Notes: generated from the letters alone by a model not told the origin. Counted from the first letter of the stretch, positions 10,574-21,790 are shown. The stretch: 64,000 bases of DNA from Massospora cicadina (GCA_022478985.1 JAKSZP010017439.1:1-64000); one strand, 5' to 3'. Translations and numbers: made by a program.

Positions 10574-11100
10574 TTAATCTGGACAGAACATTATACCCAT
10601 TTTGAAGCCTTCCAACTCAGCTCTCTTGTATGCCAACCCCACGTCCCAACTTAGATAATCTGCCAGGGTGATGGTCAATCCCAGATGATATTCTACCCAA
10701 AAATTGTACTGGACAAGCTCCACGTGACATTGGACTTGACGCTGGTCCATATACCTTTGCAAGTGATAATATTCCAGGGCTCTATGATTTGTTGAACCAC
10801 AAAAGGATGACAAGCATATAGCAGGTGGTGTTACCATTCCCTTAAAGCTGAGACCACTGCCAGCAATTCAACATATATTATGTAATTTGTTTCACCCAGA
10901 ATCATTTTCTGGCTAAAATAACATATGGGTATTCTAATCCATCCTCACCTTCTTGTAATAGCACCACCCCATGGCATAATTTGAGGCATCCATTTCAGCC
11001 ATAAAAGGGTTTCTGGGATTGGGATAAGCCAAAACAGGCGTCAAAAGTAGTTTCTCTTTTAACAAACATAACGCCCATTCCTCCTTCTCTACCCATATGA
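10574..11100 (-). pseudogene. RNase H region of chromovirus B
   Basis: The minus strand gives VVLLQEGEDGLEYPYVILAR around 10960-11000. The frame 10574-10837 follows with NHRALEYYHLQRYMDQRQ, VEYHLGLTITLADYLSWD, which is the end of RNase H and the tether to integrase. The expected first Asp block is not clear. The region is badly decayed. Confidence 0.7.
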
Positions 11101-11149
11101 AAATCTTGCATTTATTGCATAAAAGGTAGGGCCATTTATAACATATTTT

Positions 11150-12111
11150 TTATGAACTGCTATAGGAAATTCATCATCCCTAGGAAAATCCTCACCCCTT
11201 TTCAGTCCAACGGTGCTTTCCACACTCAAACTACCTTCAGCTTGTTGGAGCATATCCCAAGTCCATTCCTAAACATGACATTGCCCAAAACGTCACCAAG
11301 CCTTTAAAATTTTCATTCTGATGGCTTCAACCTCAGACCCATCTTGGCACTTGCACCCAGTACCTCCTGCACATCATGCACATGATCTTCCCAGGAACAG
11401 GAAATCTGAGGATATCATCCAAGTATGCTACACAGAACCAGCTGATCATATCGTTCAGCACATGATCAATCATCCGCTGGAACACCACTGGGGCGTTCCA
11501 TAGCCCAAATTTCATTATGCAATACTGAAACATCCCCAAGTGGAATTTAAATGCCATATATCTTTGAAGCTCTAGTCTCATGGGTACCTGGTTAAATGTG
11601 TCCATGAGATCTAGCTTCATAAAAACTTTGCAGCCCGTGATCATTGGAAAATATCCTCTATCAGGGCATTGAATAGGGATTAGGCTCCGTAATTGCATTT
11701 AGCTACTAGAAGTTCACACAAAGCTGCAATTCCCCACTTTCTTTTGGCACTAAAAGTACCAGTGACACAACGTCAGATTTTGATAGCTTAATCAACCCTT
11801 TACTAAGCATCTATCCTATGTGCTCATCCAATGTGCCTTTCATCCGCTAGTTGAGTGGGTAACTGGACATCCATGTGGGAGTTATGACTCTTCTATAAAT
11901 TGAAAAGAAAGCGTGATTGGGCAAGTGGGGAAAAAGGAAAATCCCTCCTGGTACTGAATGGCAATAAAAATTCGTGATATTCCACAATAGGTTCATCCGC
12001 CTGCATCACTCCCATACTTTTTAATTCATTCAGCACATACTCACCAAATATCATCTTCCATATCATTGGTGGCACAAATTTTAGTTTCAAATTAACCACA
12101 TGGAAAGGCAA
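11150..12111 (-). pseudogene. Reverse transcriptase of chromovirus B
   Basis: The frame 11333-11698 holds the palm: KVFMKLDLMDTFNQVPM, KFHLGMFQYCIMKFGLWNAP, VFQRMIDHVLNDM and the catalytic box VAYLDDIL (about 11410-11435) with both Asp residues present. Upstream, the frames near 11710-12111 give PFHVVNLKLKFVPPMIWKM and a GELQLCVNF block, the start of RT. Frameshifts separate the parts. The order and spacing fit a Ty3-type RT. Confidence 0.85.
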
Positions 12112-13373
12112 GTTAAACTGGGGTCAAAACAATGCTACCACCGCATCCCCAACACCACTGGACGGTCCAGTATCTCTTTTGAACAAAGTCTCTTTGAACC
12201 CAAACAAATTCTGCCATACTCCTATAGTGGTATTTACTCACCATGAGAGAGCTCTCTGTGATTCATCAGCAATAACAACCTCTGGACCCTCCTGATTCTC
12301 AACTTTGATCTCCTTGCTACCATGAGACTAATGTAATCTCCTCTGCCTTTGTGTCCACCAGGGCCATCACCTCTTCCATTCCGCCATATTTTTATAACTT
12401 CATTGGGATAAATAAATGAGGGTAAAGAAAAAAAGGCAGATTTATTTTGATTGTATTTTTAGATTCAAATTTGTGAGTGGTTTATATTTAGGAACATCCT
12501 CCTTCTCATGTCCCTGGCTCGCCTCTCTCTACTGGAGTCCTCTATGTTTCCTTGTTGGGACCTTACACATTTCTGAAGTTCCTAAGTGAGGCATGCCAGC
12601 TACCCTAGCCATGCTGATCACCCACCGGAGATTGCCCCTTTTTAATGACATGGAACCATTGCACTAGTCTTTTTCCAACGTCAATTGTTTAAACCTGTAG
12701 GGCTAATGCGATTTCCTCACCTGCATATCTTGAACTTTTGCTGCCGCCATGGCCAGCAGTGAATCTGCTTGTACCACTGACAGAACATTTGTGATGATTG
12801 CGAATTTGTCACCCAGGCTGCATTCACTAGCAGTTAGAAAATCCGCGCATACTCCTCCACTGAGCTACACCCCTGGCTAAACATCAAAAGCACCAACCAT
12901 GCTTTTTCCTGGACCTCATCTGGCTAAGACGCACGGTCAATTAAATCCACACATTCATCCATGGAACTTGGGAGGCGACCTTGCTCTTTGATCAAATCCT
13001 GTACCCAACTGGCAAATCTGAGGGTAATGCAACCCACGATTTGGGCAATCTTTAGTGAGAGAGGGGCTCTCCCCTGTCACTTGAGTCAGACACACCTGGA
13101 ACCAACTCCACACAATCACCTGATGAATCTTATCCACTGCCTCCATGGACGAAGTTACCTGACAATTATTCAATTTGGGTGCTACAAGGCTTTCCACTGC
13201 TTTTATCATTGCAACACCACATGCTCACCCCACTTTGCGCATTAAAAATGCCAAAGAAAATCCCACCATCACCACGGTCAATAAATGCCAGTACCATTAC
13301 TCCCCTCCTGAGACCACCTCCTCCTCTTGGGGGCCCCAAAAAACTCAAAAGAAATTATTTAAGTTTCAACCAA
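12112..13373 (-). pseudogene. Gag and protease region of chromovirus B, degraded
   Basis: This lies between the 5' LTR edge (13374) and RT. The minus strand shows a capsid-like stretch around 12830-12960 (AWLVLLMFSQGCSSVEEYA) and an N-terminal frame at 12955-13209 (VESLVAPKLNNCQV, MEAVDKIHQVI). A protease motif could not be recognised with confidence. Just inside the LTR the minus strand reads TTGGTTGAAACTTAAAT, in the primer-binding-site position, and a similar word is found in the element at 33321-42422. Confidence 0.55.
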
Positions 13374-14001
13374 TGTAACAAGTGGGTTTGTGCCAGTATG
13401 CTACAAAGTAATTGTCTAGTACAAGCCAGGTCACTGACCACATCACAGATAAACCCGCAGAGACTCAACCCTGAACTGCGCATCATATCTAGATGTCACG
13501 ACATATTATTGAACGGCAGTCACAGCAACACTGCATACCAACAGAAGGGTCTGTCCCCAGGACAGCGCTGAGAATGAGACCAATGCTTGTTTTAGATCGT
13601 TAGTTGAGCTCATCCTCCAGATCTTGGTTTTCTAAATATATATAATAAACGTATCTTATAATCAATAAGATATGCTAGTGATGTTTATTGAATATTTAGT
13701 ATTTTTGTAGAAAGAGACTAGATTCTTAGTTATCTCCTTTAATATAGCACTACAAACCCTTAACTAAGCTCATTTACCCTAAACTCTCAAGCAGCGACCA
13801 GATCATTGTCTGAAAAGGCTCAATATCCCATTTGATCATAATTTGAAAAATTCAAGATGCCAGTGTTGCATTCGTTGTAGCCTCAATTCACAATATGTTC
13901 TTCTGCCACTTTCATATTATCTAAACTAATCTTTAATTTCTTGGTACACTGAGTTTGCCAACTATGTCAATGTGCAGACAGACTGCGCCTAATCCTTTAC
14001 A
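13374..14001 (-). repeat. Right (5') LTR of chromovirus B
   Basis: Begins TGTAACAAGTGGG and ends TTTACA. It aligns with 2400-2552 plus 8612-9133 and contains the site where C inserted in the other copy (CAGCAACACTGC, uninterrupted here). Followed by TAGAA, the diverged target duplication. Confidence 0.87.
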
Positions 14002-14050
14002 TAGAAGAGGCATTCAGCTTTTATTTTTGCATACATATTGACAGTGTATT
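14002..14050 (-). pseudogene. Helitron Rep relic, short middle block
   Basis: These 49 bases lie between the chromovirus at 2400-14001 and the solo LTR. Read on the minus strand they encode TVNMYAKIKAECLF, which fits the conserved VDMYAKIExERL segment of Helitron Rep proteins. The reading continues into 2394 downward (LDQTKLHYKVYILL). The fragment is decisive for the nested-insertion model because neither neighbouring repeat can account for it. Confidence 0.85.
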
Positions 14051-14861
14051 TGTAACAAACAGGGCTCCCAAGGCCCAGCCTACTACCAGACACGTACATA
14101 AACCCCCAGATAGGGGTCACTCCCATTAGGGAAATGGAAATAGCCATACCAAACCCAAAAGACTCCTATCTGAGCAGGTGGCCTTGCTGGGCACACCGGG
14201 CTGAGGTGCGGCACACCAGCCTCTGTTGCCATGGGGCCACTCTGGCAACTGCCATCCCAAAGGGATAGGCATGGGCTGAGGTGTGGCAGCCATTGATGTC
14301 CTGCCAGCCTCTGGTCACCTTCGCTGCAGCTTTTGAAAAGCTCCCCCAGCCAACACTGGGCCAGAAAATTTTTGCTCTGCCAGGGCATCGCCACCTCAAA
14401 GGATCTCAGGACATCCACCCCTTTCCTCACTTCCTATAGCACCACTATCCACACTGGAACAATCTATTCAAATAAATAAAATACAATATCAAATTATACT
14501 AAAATTAACAGGTCTAGCAAATAGCAGCCTTTATTTGAAGTGAACTTGAAGTTCAGAATAGAATACCAAAGTGAGGTCCATCAGGAGCAATCTCACTTTT
14601 AAATGATACCTAAAAAGGCTAAATGCATTGTCAGTCATAAGGCGCGTAAAAGCCTCAGAATTAACAGCATCCCAGCTACTCATCGACAAATGGGGAAACC
14701 TCCAAAAACGGAAAACCACTCAAATATATATTTAACTGTTTATCCCTCTATTAACCCAATTAGGAAAACTGCATTGGAATAACAGAATTGCAACCATCAA
14801 CATACCCAAATCTCATAATTCCCAACCTTATGAGATCCATGTACAATCATTGACCATTACA
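14051..14861. repeat. Solo LTR inside the Helitron relic
   Basis: An 811-bp segment starts TGTAACAAAC and ends CCATTACA (TG...CA with short inverted ends). It is flanked by a perfect 5-bp duplication GTATT (14046-14050 and 14862-14866). Skipping it with one duplication restores the Helitron reading QLFHKYTVNMYAKI. A single LTR with no internal region is the expected product of recombination between two LTRs. The open frames inside it (for example 14083-14430) have no recognisable domain. Its orientation is unknown. Confidence 0.85.
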
Positions 14862-15960
14862 GTATTTATGGAATAATTGTCAATATTTCAAGATTTTATT
14901 TTTAACGGTTTCACAAAACATCAAACAAAATGATTAATAGTTTATGGCACTGACTTTATTATTTGGTTCCTCATATGTTTGTAGATTTCTCAATTTCATG
15001 TTAAAATAATATCCATCTTTTCCTTACCAAAATAAAATAATTTTTTTAATCTGTCATATGAGTGATGAGTTTCTGAGACTCCTGAACATCAGCATTTCTG
15101 CAATGAAGTATCATATCACATGAGTTAAAATCTTTTTCAACTATATTTATATCTACTTCATCAATTGTAGGTGCATTGTACTGTCTTTTTAGTTGGCAGA
15201 CAGTTATTTTTTCTGCAATAAATATAACTTTGTAGTTATCAACTGGCATTTGTTCAAGGGCAGTTTGAACAATCAAGCTAATTTGTTGTAATAATTGGAT
15301 AAATTTTGCAATGCATCAATAATTTATTTTTTAGTGCTCATAATGAATTGACAATGTTAATTGATTTGTTCATTAGTGTTTCCCACGAACTAAACTTAAA
15401 AAATTATGATCTGCACTTGACAGAGGTAGTAGTCATCCTGCACAATGATAATTTGCCCCTGTACTTTGAATGTTGGCATGTAATTCTTGTACACAATATT
15501 TACTGCACCAAACATAGTCATTTGATAACAAGAATTGTACTTGCATATTTTTTCAAGAAATGTTATGATTGGCTTGTGTCACCTGATATCAATATTGATA
15601 ATGGATCAAGTGGTGAATGTAATTCTAGCAATTTCACTTTCCACACATGCACCACATTCCTGGTGTTTCATTCTTAAATAAAGAGGGCACTGCAATACAT
15701 GTATAATTTATCCATCTATCCAATAACCACACTTGGATGAAGACTGTAACTATAATTGAAAATGTAATGGAATGTACTAAGATCTATTCAGCGTGCAGTG
15801 TTTGTCTGGATCATGAAGTGCATACAAAATGATTTTCAGCTTTGCTTCTTGCTGCTCATCTATTTCAGAAATATGGGATAGAGCAGTGCATACTCAAATG
15901 GTTTCCAATCATGCTTCCCATTGCTTATCTGTTTCTGCTGCTTGTGACTCTTTTTTTATT
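14862..15960 (-). pseudogene. Helitron N-terminal domain, degraded block
   Basis: From high to low coordinate the minus strand shows AETDKQWEA and ISEIDEQQEAKLK, which look like the ETxxQREARL repeats at the start of many Helitron proteins. Next come VWKVKLLELHSPLDPLSILI, ICKYNSCYQMTMFGA, MPTFKVQGQIIIV and the frame 15046-15276 with QYNAPTIDEVDINIVEKDF and ILHCRNADVQ. The end of the block reads NKVSAINY, NKILKY and QLFHKY. These are the usual blocks of the Helitron-like N domain, in order, broken by stops and frameshifts. Confidence 0.88.
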
Positions 15961-17200
15961 TTGTTCTTGAAATGTAGATCAACCAATCACTTGTCATTTA
16001 AGTGGCATAATTGACTTGATAAAAAGAGTAATACTTTGTGACAAATTTCAAATTTACTTGTAAAAAGCAAAGAAAATCCATGAAATACCTATTATCTAAT
16101 GCTGACTGGAAATTTATAATTTCACATTCAAAACCACTTGTTATTTTACTCAAAAACTAAAACGTCAATGTATCTATTTTATTTAATTCAACTCTGTCAA
16201 GCATATGAACCCATGCTAAATAACCACAAACTTCCACTAAAACTATATAAAAAAATTCATTTGTTAAAAGAATATCTAACTTTTAAACTAATTAATGGGT
16301 TTCAGAAGTGGTACAATCCCGCGCCACATAATATAAATGGTTGTAATAATTCAGAAATTTTTGTGGGTGTGCACACAACTCACCGAATTTTCTTTGCAAT
16401 CAGATAAATGGTATGAGAATACATATGAGAAAAACTAAGAAACATTCATATTTATATACAAAGATATTGCAAAGTTGAAATTAAGATTTAGCTATTAATT
16501 TCAACTTTGTATATCGCTCTAAAATTCTTGATTTTTAATAAAAAAAGTAAAAGGTGATTTACTAGTATTTCTTAAATTGTAGCAAAATAGTTCACTTTTT
16601 AATTTTTATAATAAATTTCCAAATAAATTGAGTTGGATAGTTGAAACAATTTTCCGCTTTCATAATGTGCCTTTTTCATAAAATACTTGGATTTGAAATC
16701 AAAATTAAATTTGTACTGCTATTTTTAGTATTCTGTTTATGTATTTTGGGATTATTAACACTAATAAATTTAATGTTATGATTAAGAGTTTCATATACCA
16801 ATAAAGCATTTTTATAGTTTTCCTACATAAGCTCTCCATTGGGTAATAACTACAAGTAGTGTCACAATAGATTATGTATTGTGCCATAGCCCAATGAAGA
16901 GGATACCCTGCTATTACCTATTGTATGCAAATCCAAGCCCCATCACATAACTTAAATTTTTAGCTTGACATGATTGTTCTAAAGTGAAACACCTTAGAGT
17001 TTAAATTTATATATTATACTTGCCCTTATGCAGTTAGTTGCGTAAATTTATATTGAAGATTTTTATTTAAAATGTAATATTTTACAATTTTACACTTAAT
17101 TTATTTTTTAAAATATATATTGCTACAAAAAATTTATTCTAAAAAATATCTAAGTACTCAATAATTTTTTGTTACTCTATTTATTAAATTACTAGATAAA
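15961..17200. other. AT-rich DNA with no gene
   Basis: No domain or sustained reading frame is seen; the short frames are of the length expected by chance in AT-rich sequence. A 14-bp perfect inverted repeat (16470-16483 and 16496-16509) is the only structure noticed. The stretch may be the upstream part of the Helitron or older unrecognisable repeat sequence. It is the left flank of the LTR element starting at 17201. Confidence 0.5.
16470..16509. repeat. Short inverted repeat (hairpin)
   Basis: CAAAGTTGAAATTA (16470-16483) and its exact reverse complement (16496-16509) are separated by 12 bases. Such a hairpin could be chance in AT-rich DNA. No link to a Helitron 3' hairpin is shown, since no CTRR follows. 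Confidence 0.6.
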
Positions 17201-17800
17201 TGTAACAAATGGAAACGTTCCAGTTTCCAACTGCCATTATTGCAACTAGTTTGGTGCCAACTGACAACACCAAAATATTCCAACTTAAAGTTGGATGCAT
17301 TGGGACCATCTAGTACTAAAAAAAGTTGGATGCAAAAGTTGACTGATAATTGATTTGGTTCAACTATGAGAAAACACACTCAAATATAAGACCAAAAGAC
17401 AAACAGGTAAGCAAGGTGGCAAAGAAACCCTGAAATCAACCTTATCTTCTTCACAAAAAATGATTGTCAAGTGGAGTTGATTGAGGAGTGGATAAAATTA
17501 TCAACATGGTAAGGACAGCCCATAGGCTAAAGACAAAAACTGCTCCAGGGAAGGGTAAACTCAAGAGAAAAAGTTCTGGAGTGAGCTTCAGAATTTGTGG
17601 CCCAACCTTTTAAGGTTGCCCTTTTGGGGTTTTCACCCAAACTATTCTCTAGGCTACCACAAGCTTAAAGAATGGCTACGATGAGGCACAGCCCAGCGCC
17701 CAAAATAAACCACAACAAAATTTTTTCATCAATTTGACTTAGGATTTGGAAATTCAAACCTGAGTCAAGCTACAATTATCAAACTAATCTGATCAGTACA
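17201..17800 (-). repeat. Left (3') LTR of element F
   Basis: Aligns with the reassembled right LTR through GTAACAAATG, the ATTATTGCAACT block, the AACAGGTAAG block near 17400 and the TTTGACTTAGGAT block near 17735. It carries a LINE-tail micro-insertion at 17300-17321 that the right LTR lacks. Confidence 0.85.
17287..17334 (+). repeat. LINE-tail micro-insertion 3 with target duplication
   Basis: AAAGTTGGATGCA occurs at 17287-17299 and 17322-17334. The 22 bases between are TTGGGACCATCTAGTACTA plus A residues, the longest version of the core seen in the plus direction. The right LTR of the same element (about 18465-18480) has the uninterrupted site AAAGTTGGCTGCA, so the empty allele is visible within the window. 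Confidence 0.88.
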
Positions 17801-18382
17801 TTACCCTCCACTAGAGAAGGCCTCCCCATAAGAGGGCACCCCAAAATGGAAGGCTACCACCATTAGGCTTCCTGGAAAAATTCCCGTGAGCCCCAGGAAA
17901 ACTGCCCAGAATAAATACTGGGCCCTGGGGTGAGAGACAAATGGTTAGGGAGAGTTGGGACTGGACTGATGGAATCAGCGAAGCCAGTGCAAGGAAGCAC
18001 GCCCAGAACTTTGCTGTGGTGTGCTCCCCTCCCATGCTTCCATTGGCGAGGTCTTCCCATATTGCCTAATAATGCACTCTTTCCAAAAAAACATGAGAGG
18101 GAATGCGGTCTAGCACATCTTAACGGCTGTACCCTAACAAGGTGGACTATCCTTTAGTGAGGGAGCCCTGCTGGTACAGGTCCCCTCAATGACAACTGAA
18201 ACCCTGGTGAGGGAGAGACCCCACCAGAATTTTGCGCTGATGATCACTTCAGGTCCATGTTGGCCATCAGTCACCAGCTCCCACAGGTGCTGGTTACTCA
18301 ACAGCTGGAAACTAATGTGACCACTGAGGTCATCCAAACTGGTGATTGGTGGTGTGATAAAATGCACTTGACTTTTGATTTA
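17801..18382 (-). pseudogene. Internal region of element F with a possible gag start
   Basis: The region is more GC-rich than its neighbours. A minus-strand frame (18134-18367) begins 16 bases inside the 5' LTR edge with MHFITPPITSLDDLSGHISF and runs 77 residues, in the position of a gag N-terminus. It matches no domain I recognise. No protease, RT or integrase motif is present. The region may be what remains after a deletion that removed pol, or the original content of a non-autonomous element. Confidence 0.4.
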
Positions 18383-18499
18383 TGTAACAAATGAAAACGT
18401 TATAGTTTTTGAATGACATTATTGCAACTGGTTTGGTACTGACTGATAACACCAAAATATCCAACTCAAAGTTGGCTGCAAAAGGTGAACGGTAGTTAA
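18383..18499 (-). repeat. Right (5') LTR of element F, first piece
   Basis: Corresponds to 17201-17360 of the left LTR. It ends at GTTAA (18495-18499), the target duplication of element D, after which the LTR resumes at 32962-32967. Confidence 0.85.
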
Positions 18500-19060
18500 T
18501 GTTGGGATTCCTACCCAAAATTAAAGATTTATGAGTATCTGATGAAGAAACAAACTTGATATGAAGAGATAATCAAAACAATTGTTAGGATTTTCCTTGA
18601 CTAAATTCAAGGCCTCCTGATATTGAGCTCAACCCCAACTTGTACAAACAAATATTACTCAATTAAAACCTCCCTATATTGAGGTTCAAACCTGATCTAT
18701 GCATTGATTGAATCCTGATTGACAGACGTGACCAGAATGCCGCAGAATCTCCAATTGGTAATGAGTATAGATCTTGGCATAGAAGTGTTTGGTTATTTAC
18801 CTGAGAAAAACTCCTGGATCTACCATACAATCATGTTTTTAAAAATAAAGAGTAATCTTTTTTTGCCATTATTGATTTGGCCTACCTCTATTCATTTAGG
18901 GTCAAAGAACAACTTTAGGAAAACCATTCAAGGAACTTTATCCTAAGTGAAGACTTTTTGTTAAAGAAAAGTAAAACTTATAATCCAACATCCAGGAACT
19001 TTGGGTCTCCTGGCTTTAAAAATAAAGGACAAGTGGTATAAAACCGCCTCTATACTAACA
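18500..19060 (+). repeat. 5' LTR of element D
   Basis: Starts TGTTGGGATTCC and ends CTAACA. It aligns with 32397-32961 along its length, including the shared block GATTGACAGACGTGACCAGA and a TTATCCTAAGTGAAGACT block. The 561-bp length is close to its partner's 565 bp. Confidence 0.9.
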
Positions 19061-19063
19061 AAA

Positions 19064-19077
19064 CTGGTGCTCCATGC
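19064..19077 (+). promoter_or_regulatory. Primer-binding site of element D
   Basis: TGGTGCTCCATGCC begins three bases after the LTR. The first eight bases are complementary to a tRNA 3' end reading GAGCACCA and are shared with three other elements in the window. Confidence 0.65.
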
Positions 19078-19095
19078 CAGGCTTACCACAAGTTC

Positions 19096-21110
19096 ATGGT
19101 TTTAAATATTATTACACTGAATAATAGAAATTTATCTTTGGATACCTCCTCAGATCATGAAACCACCCATTTCAGTGACTCATCAATAAATATGCACATA
19201 GGGGAATTGGCAGTGACATGCAACCTTCTATTTCCCTTGTCATTGGTGGTGAACATCCCTGCTCCTTCCATAGAGCAATATCAATTGCAACTATTGGACT
19301 CTTTTGAAGCCCTTCAGCTCCTCTTTTGGGAGCCTTTGTCCCCAGAGGCTGAGCTAATAGAAGAAAACTCTTTATGTCCAGCCCATATGATAATTTGGCC
19401 AATAGTTTTTCTCTTGAGTAAAACAGGTTGGAGCTGGACGTTCAGAACACTATTTGCATCAATCTGTACATCACACCCTGTACCATCTACTACAAGTAGC
19501 CAGTTTCCATCATCAGAGACTACTCCTCCATTTACAGTTATCAGGGATGTTACATTCACAACTCCTCCAATTCTATCAATTTGCCTATCTCTTTGGCAGT
19601 ATTAACTGAAACACTCTATTGGAAAATCAACAGATTATGAACGAGATGCAAGTAGTGTTAGCCCATCTGGTTGATGAAATTAGGAGATTTGTTTGAATGG
19701 AACTCTCCAATCATTTTAGTTAACCAGAGGTCATCGTCCATAATCAGGTCAGAGATTATATCCCCAAGTTACAAACATAAGTTGATGACTTTATGACCTC
19801 TGTGGACAAACGCCTCCTCTTTCTGGAAGAATTAATTTATTAAGTAAATGATGCCTAGGTTAATCTCCACTTCTTCTGGACCATTGGGCATACCTGGCGA
19901 GCGCAGAGCCCCTAATCACAACGGACAAGATGGTGTATGAGGATCCATTAGACCCCCTGGGCTACTTGGACCTCCTGAACCTAGTACTGACCCAATAATC
20001 CCTAATGAACGCATCCAGTCATTATTTAGAAAAGTTCAAAATCTTGATGTCCAACTAGGATGCATAGCCAAGAAGCGCAAATCAATTGTGATGGAGTGCC
20101 TCACTTTCCCTAAATTTCCCTAAACTCTCATCATAAAAGCCTTGGAAACTTGGCAACTTTACCTGCTGTGGTACGTGGCTTGGAGAAAAGAATGATCACC
20201 ACTGAGCAACACCAACTTGAACTTTGAGATGCAATTACTGATTTAAAAAAATGAAATTTTGGAGTTAAGTTAGCCCATCACCATAAATCAGCTCTTTGTG
20301 CTGCCTATGATTAAGTAGATTTAGTAATTGAAGATATTAACGACCTACCTTATCAAGTGGATGCTCTTTATTCTCACAAATATTCCTGAGATACCATTTC
20401 CTCTTTATGTAAAGGAGCGCCTCCAGTGTCAGTTCATTTCATTTGGCCTCCAACCCCCCAAGTGCCACGTTTAAACCTGCGTTCAAAGAGAAGTATGTCC
20501 CAGGAGATGGGAGCATCTTTTTTAACTATATAGTTATGAAAGTGCTATGGAAGAAGCCACCAACAATCAATGCTCAAACACTTGACAAACTATCATAGTC
20601 GCATGGATTAAGACATTATAGTACCTCATCTAATGCATTGCCATACTTGGAATAAAGTCAAGACTGCCTTGCTTCAGGAATTTGGGAGCGACCTAACCAT
20701 ATACAACCAAAAACAAACTTTTATGATAAAATAAGCTTTAATTTGGGAGAGACCATAAATGAGTTGACCCATTGATTTTATTTTGAGGCTCAAAAGTTTG
20801 TCGCAGAAAATTATCTTACATTAAATGATGCTATCACCGCCTCGTTTTTGGCCTTTGAATATGCCTAATATTCTACTCTACTTATAGCAATAAAGCCTAA
20901 CTTAATGTCTTTCCTTCATATCAAAGAAGCCATCTTGAATATTCCTGTAAAACTATTCAAACCCATTGGGACACCACATTTTAATAAGCCTTGGCCACAA
21001 GTGTTAGTGATAACAACCCCAATTTTCCTAAACTTATATTATTCTGCACTTATTGCAAGAAAACAACCACACTTTAAACTTTTGTCACACTCTTCAAAGT
21101 AAGGCAGCAA
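19096..21110 (+). pseudogene. Gag of element D, degraded
   Basis: An open frame (19096-19605, 169 residues) covers the N-terminus. Further on, the frames give a collagen-like Gly-X-Y stretch (GPLGIPGERRAP, then RPPGLLGPPEP, about 19878-19985), a helical stretch, and a degraded capsid. A zinc-knuckle relic reads FCTYCKKTTTL near 21040-21075, with the His and last Cys lost. Gag would form the retrotransposon particle. The N-terminal frame has no recognisable domain, and its start is chosen only because it follows the primer site. Confidence 0.6.
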
Positions 21111-21429
21111 AAGATCAATCAGTATAGGTAGGAGGATCCCTATGCTGACGATCAAGTGCCTCAATCTCCTTGATGTAGCTCTAGTTCTATGCCCTGCACC
21201 TTGGGGTGTTTTGCGTTATTTGCACCTGCAGATATTGATGTAACTCTTTCTATCTAAGAATATAAAGATCTTCAGAATTCTTATTTTTACATTGGCCAAT
21301 TACCTAAACAAATTTGGTTGGTCAGCTCCTCTATGAAAAGTCACATGTTAGCAGATAAAACTTTGAAACACATTGAAAAGACCCAAGTTTGGCCACTGCA
21401 AAATCCCCCACTTGCTTCAAGAAAAAAAA

Positions 21430-21790
21430 TCTAATGAATGTTTACTAGCTGTTAATTCCCATTATGGCTCTTTGGTGAATCAAGTAGAGGTAGTTTTTAA
21501 CAAGGTTAAAATCCTGGCTATAATTGATACAGGTTCATCAGTTAATGTTATATCCTCCTGAATTATCCAAAAAATAAAATTGGCTCCAGATTTGATTCAC
21601 AATGCTGCATATGGGATGGCGGATAATCAGTCAACTAAGGCAATCACAGCGTATTCTGCAATACCTCTCTAATTTGGAAAGCCCTTACTTAAAGCCCCTG
21701 CTATCACATTAAAAAGTAAAATTATAGGTTTTTTGGAGTCTAATTGATGAGGAGTTCAACTGCATTATCAAACCTAAAAAATACCTTTTG
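21430..21790 (+). pseudogene. Aspartic protease of element D
   Basis: The frame ending at 21561 contains KILAIIDTGSSVNVIS with an intact catalytic DTG. After a stop the same region continues with LAPDLIHNAAYGMADNQS and AITAYSAIPL. The protease at 50491-50922 has the corresponding SPDLEHKREYGTAG, and the one at 58340-58660 has APDLEYNQEFGTAD. These shared strings show that the elements belong to one lineage. Retropepsin would process the polyprotein. Confidence 0.82.

Larger units (their letters stand above)
2400..14001 (-). mobile_element. Chromovirus B: Ty3-type LTR retrotransposon, defective
   Basis: Two LTRs (2400-9133 with an insertion inside, and 13374-14001) bound a minus-strand internal region. 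In plus orientation the LTR begins TGTAACAAGTGG and ends TACA. The flanks carry TAGAG (2395-2399) and TAGAA (14002-14006), a one-mismatch 5-bp target duplication inside the Helitron. The internal order from high to low coordinate is gag, RT, RNase H, integrase and chromodomain, which is the Ty3 order with the chromodomain typical of chromoviruses. All genes are broken. A complete chromovirus (2553-8611) sits in its left LTR. Confidence 0.88.
1075..15960 (-). mobile_element. Helitron relic (Rep part), split by two later insertions
   Basis: Three minus-strand blocks (14862-15960, 14002-14050, 1075-2399) join into one degraded Helitron Rep protein. Removing the LTR element at 2400-14001 and the solo LTR at 14051-14861, each with one copy of its target duplication, restores a continuous match to the Helitron-like N-terminal and Rep domains. 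The order from high to low coordinate is the N-terminal repeat region, the N-terminal domain, then Rep. The helicase half that should follow below 1075 is missing. No 5'-TC end or 3' CTRR hairpin could be fixed, so the outer limits are approximate. Confidence 0.85.

Noticed and set aside
15306..15677. 123-residue plus-strand frame
   Set aside because: The minus strand of the same interval encodes clear Helitron N-terminal strings; the plus frame is a shadow.
17811..18367. GC-richer island between the F LTRs as a host exon
   Set aside because: It is exactly the internal region bounded by two matching LTRs, with a purine tract at the edge, so it belongs to the LTR element.
18560..18710. B-box-like palindromic words (GGTTCAAACC type) in the LTR of element D, suggesting a tRNA-derived origin
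   Set aside because: There is no A box at suitable distance and the words are near-palindromes inside a clear LTR pair. The second LTR (32520-32610) shows similar words, so they are ordinary LTR sequence.
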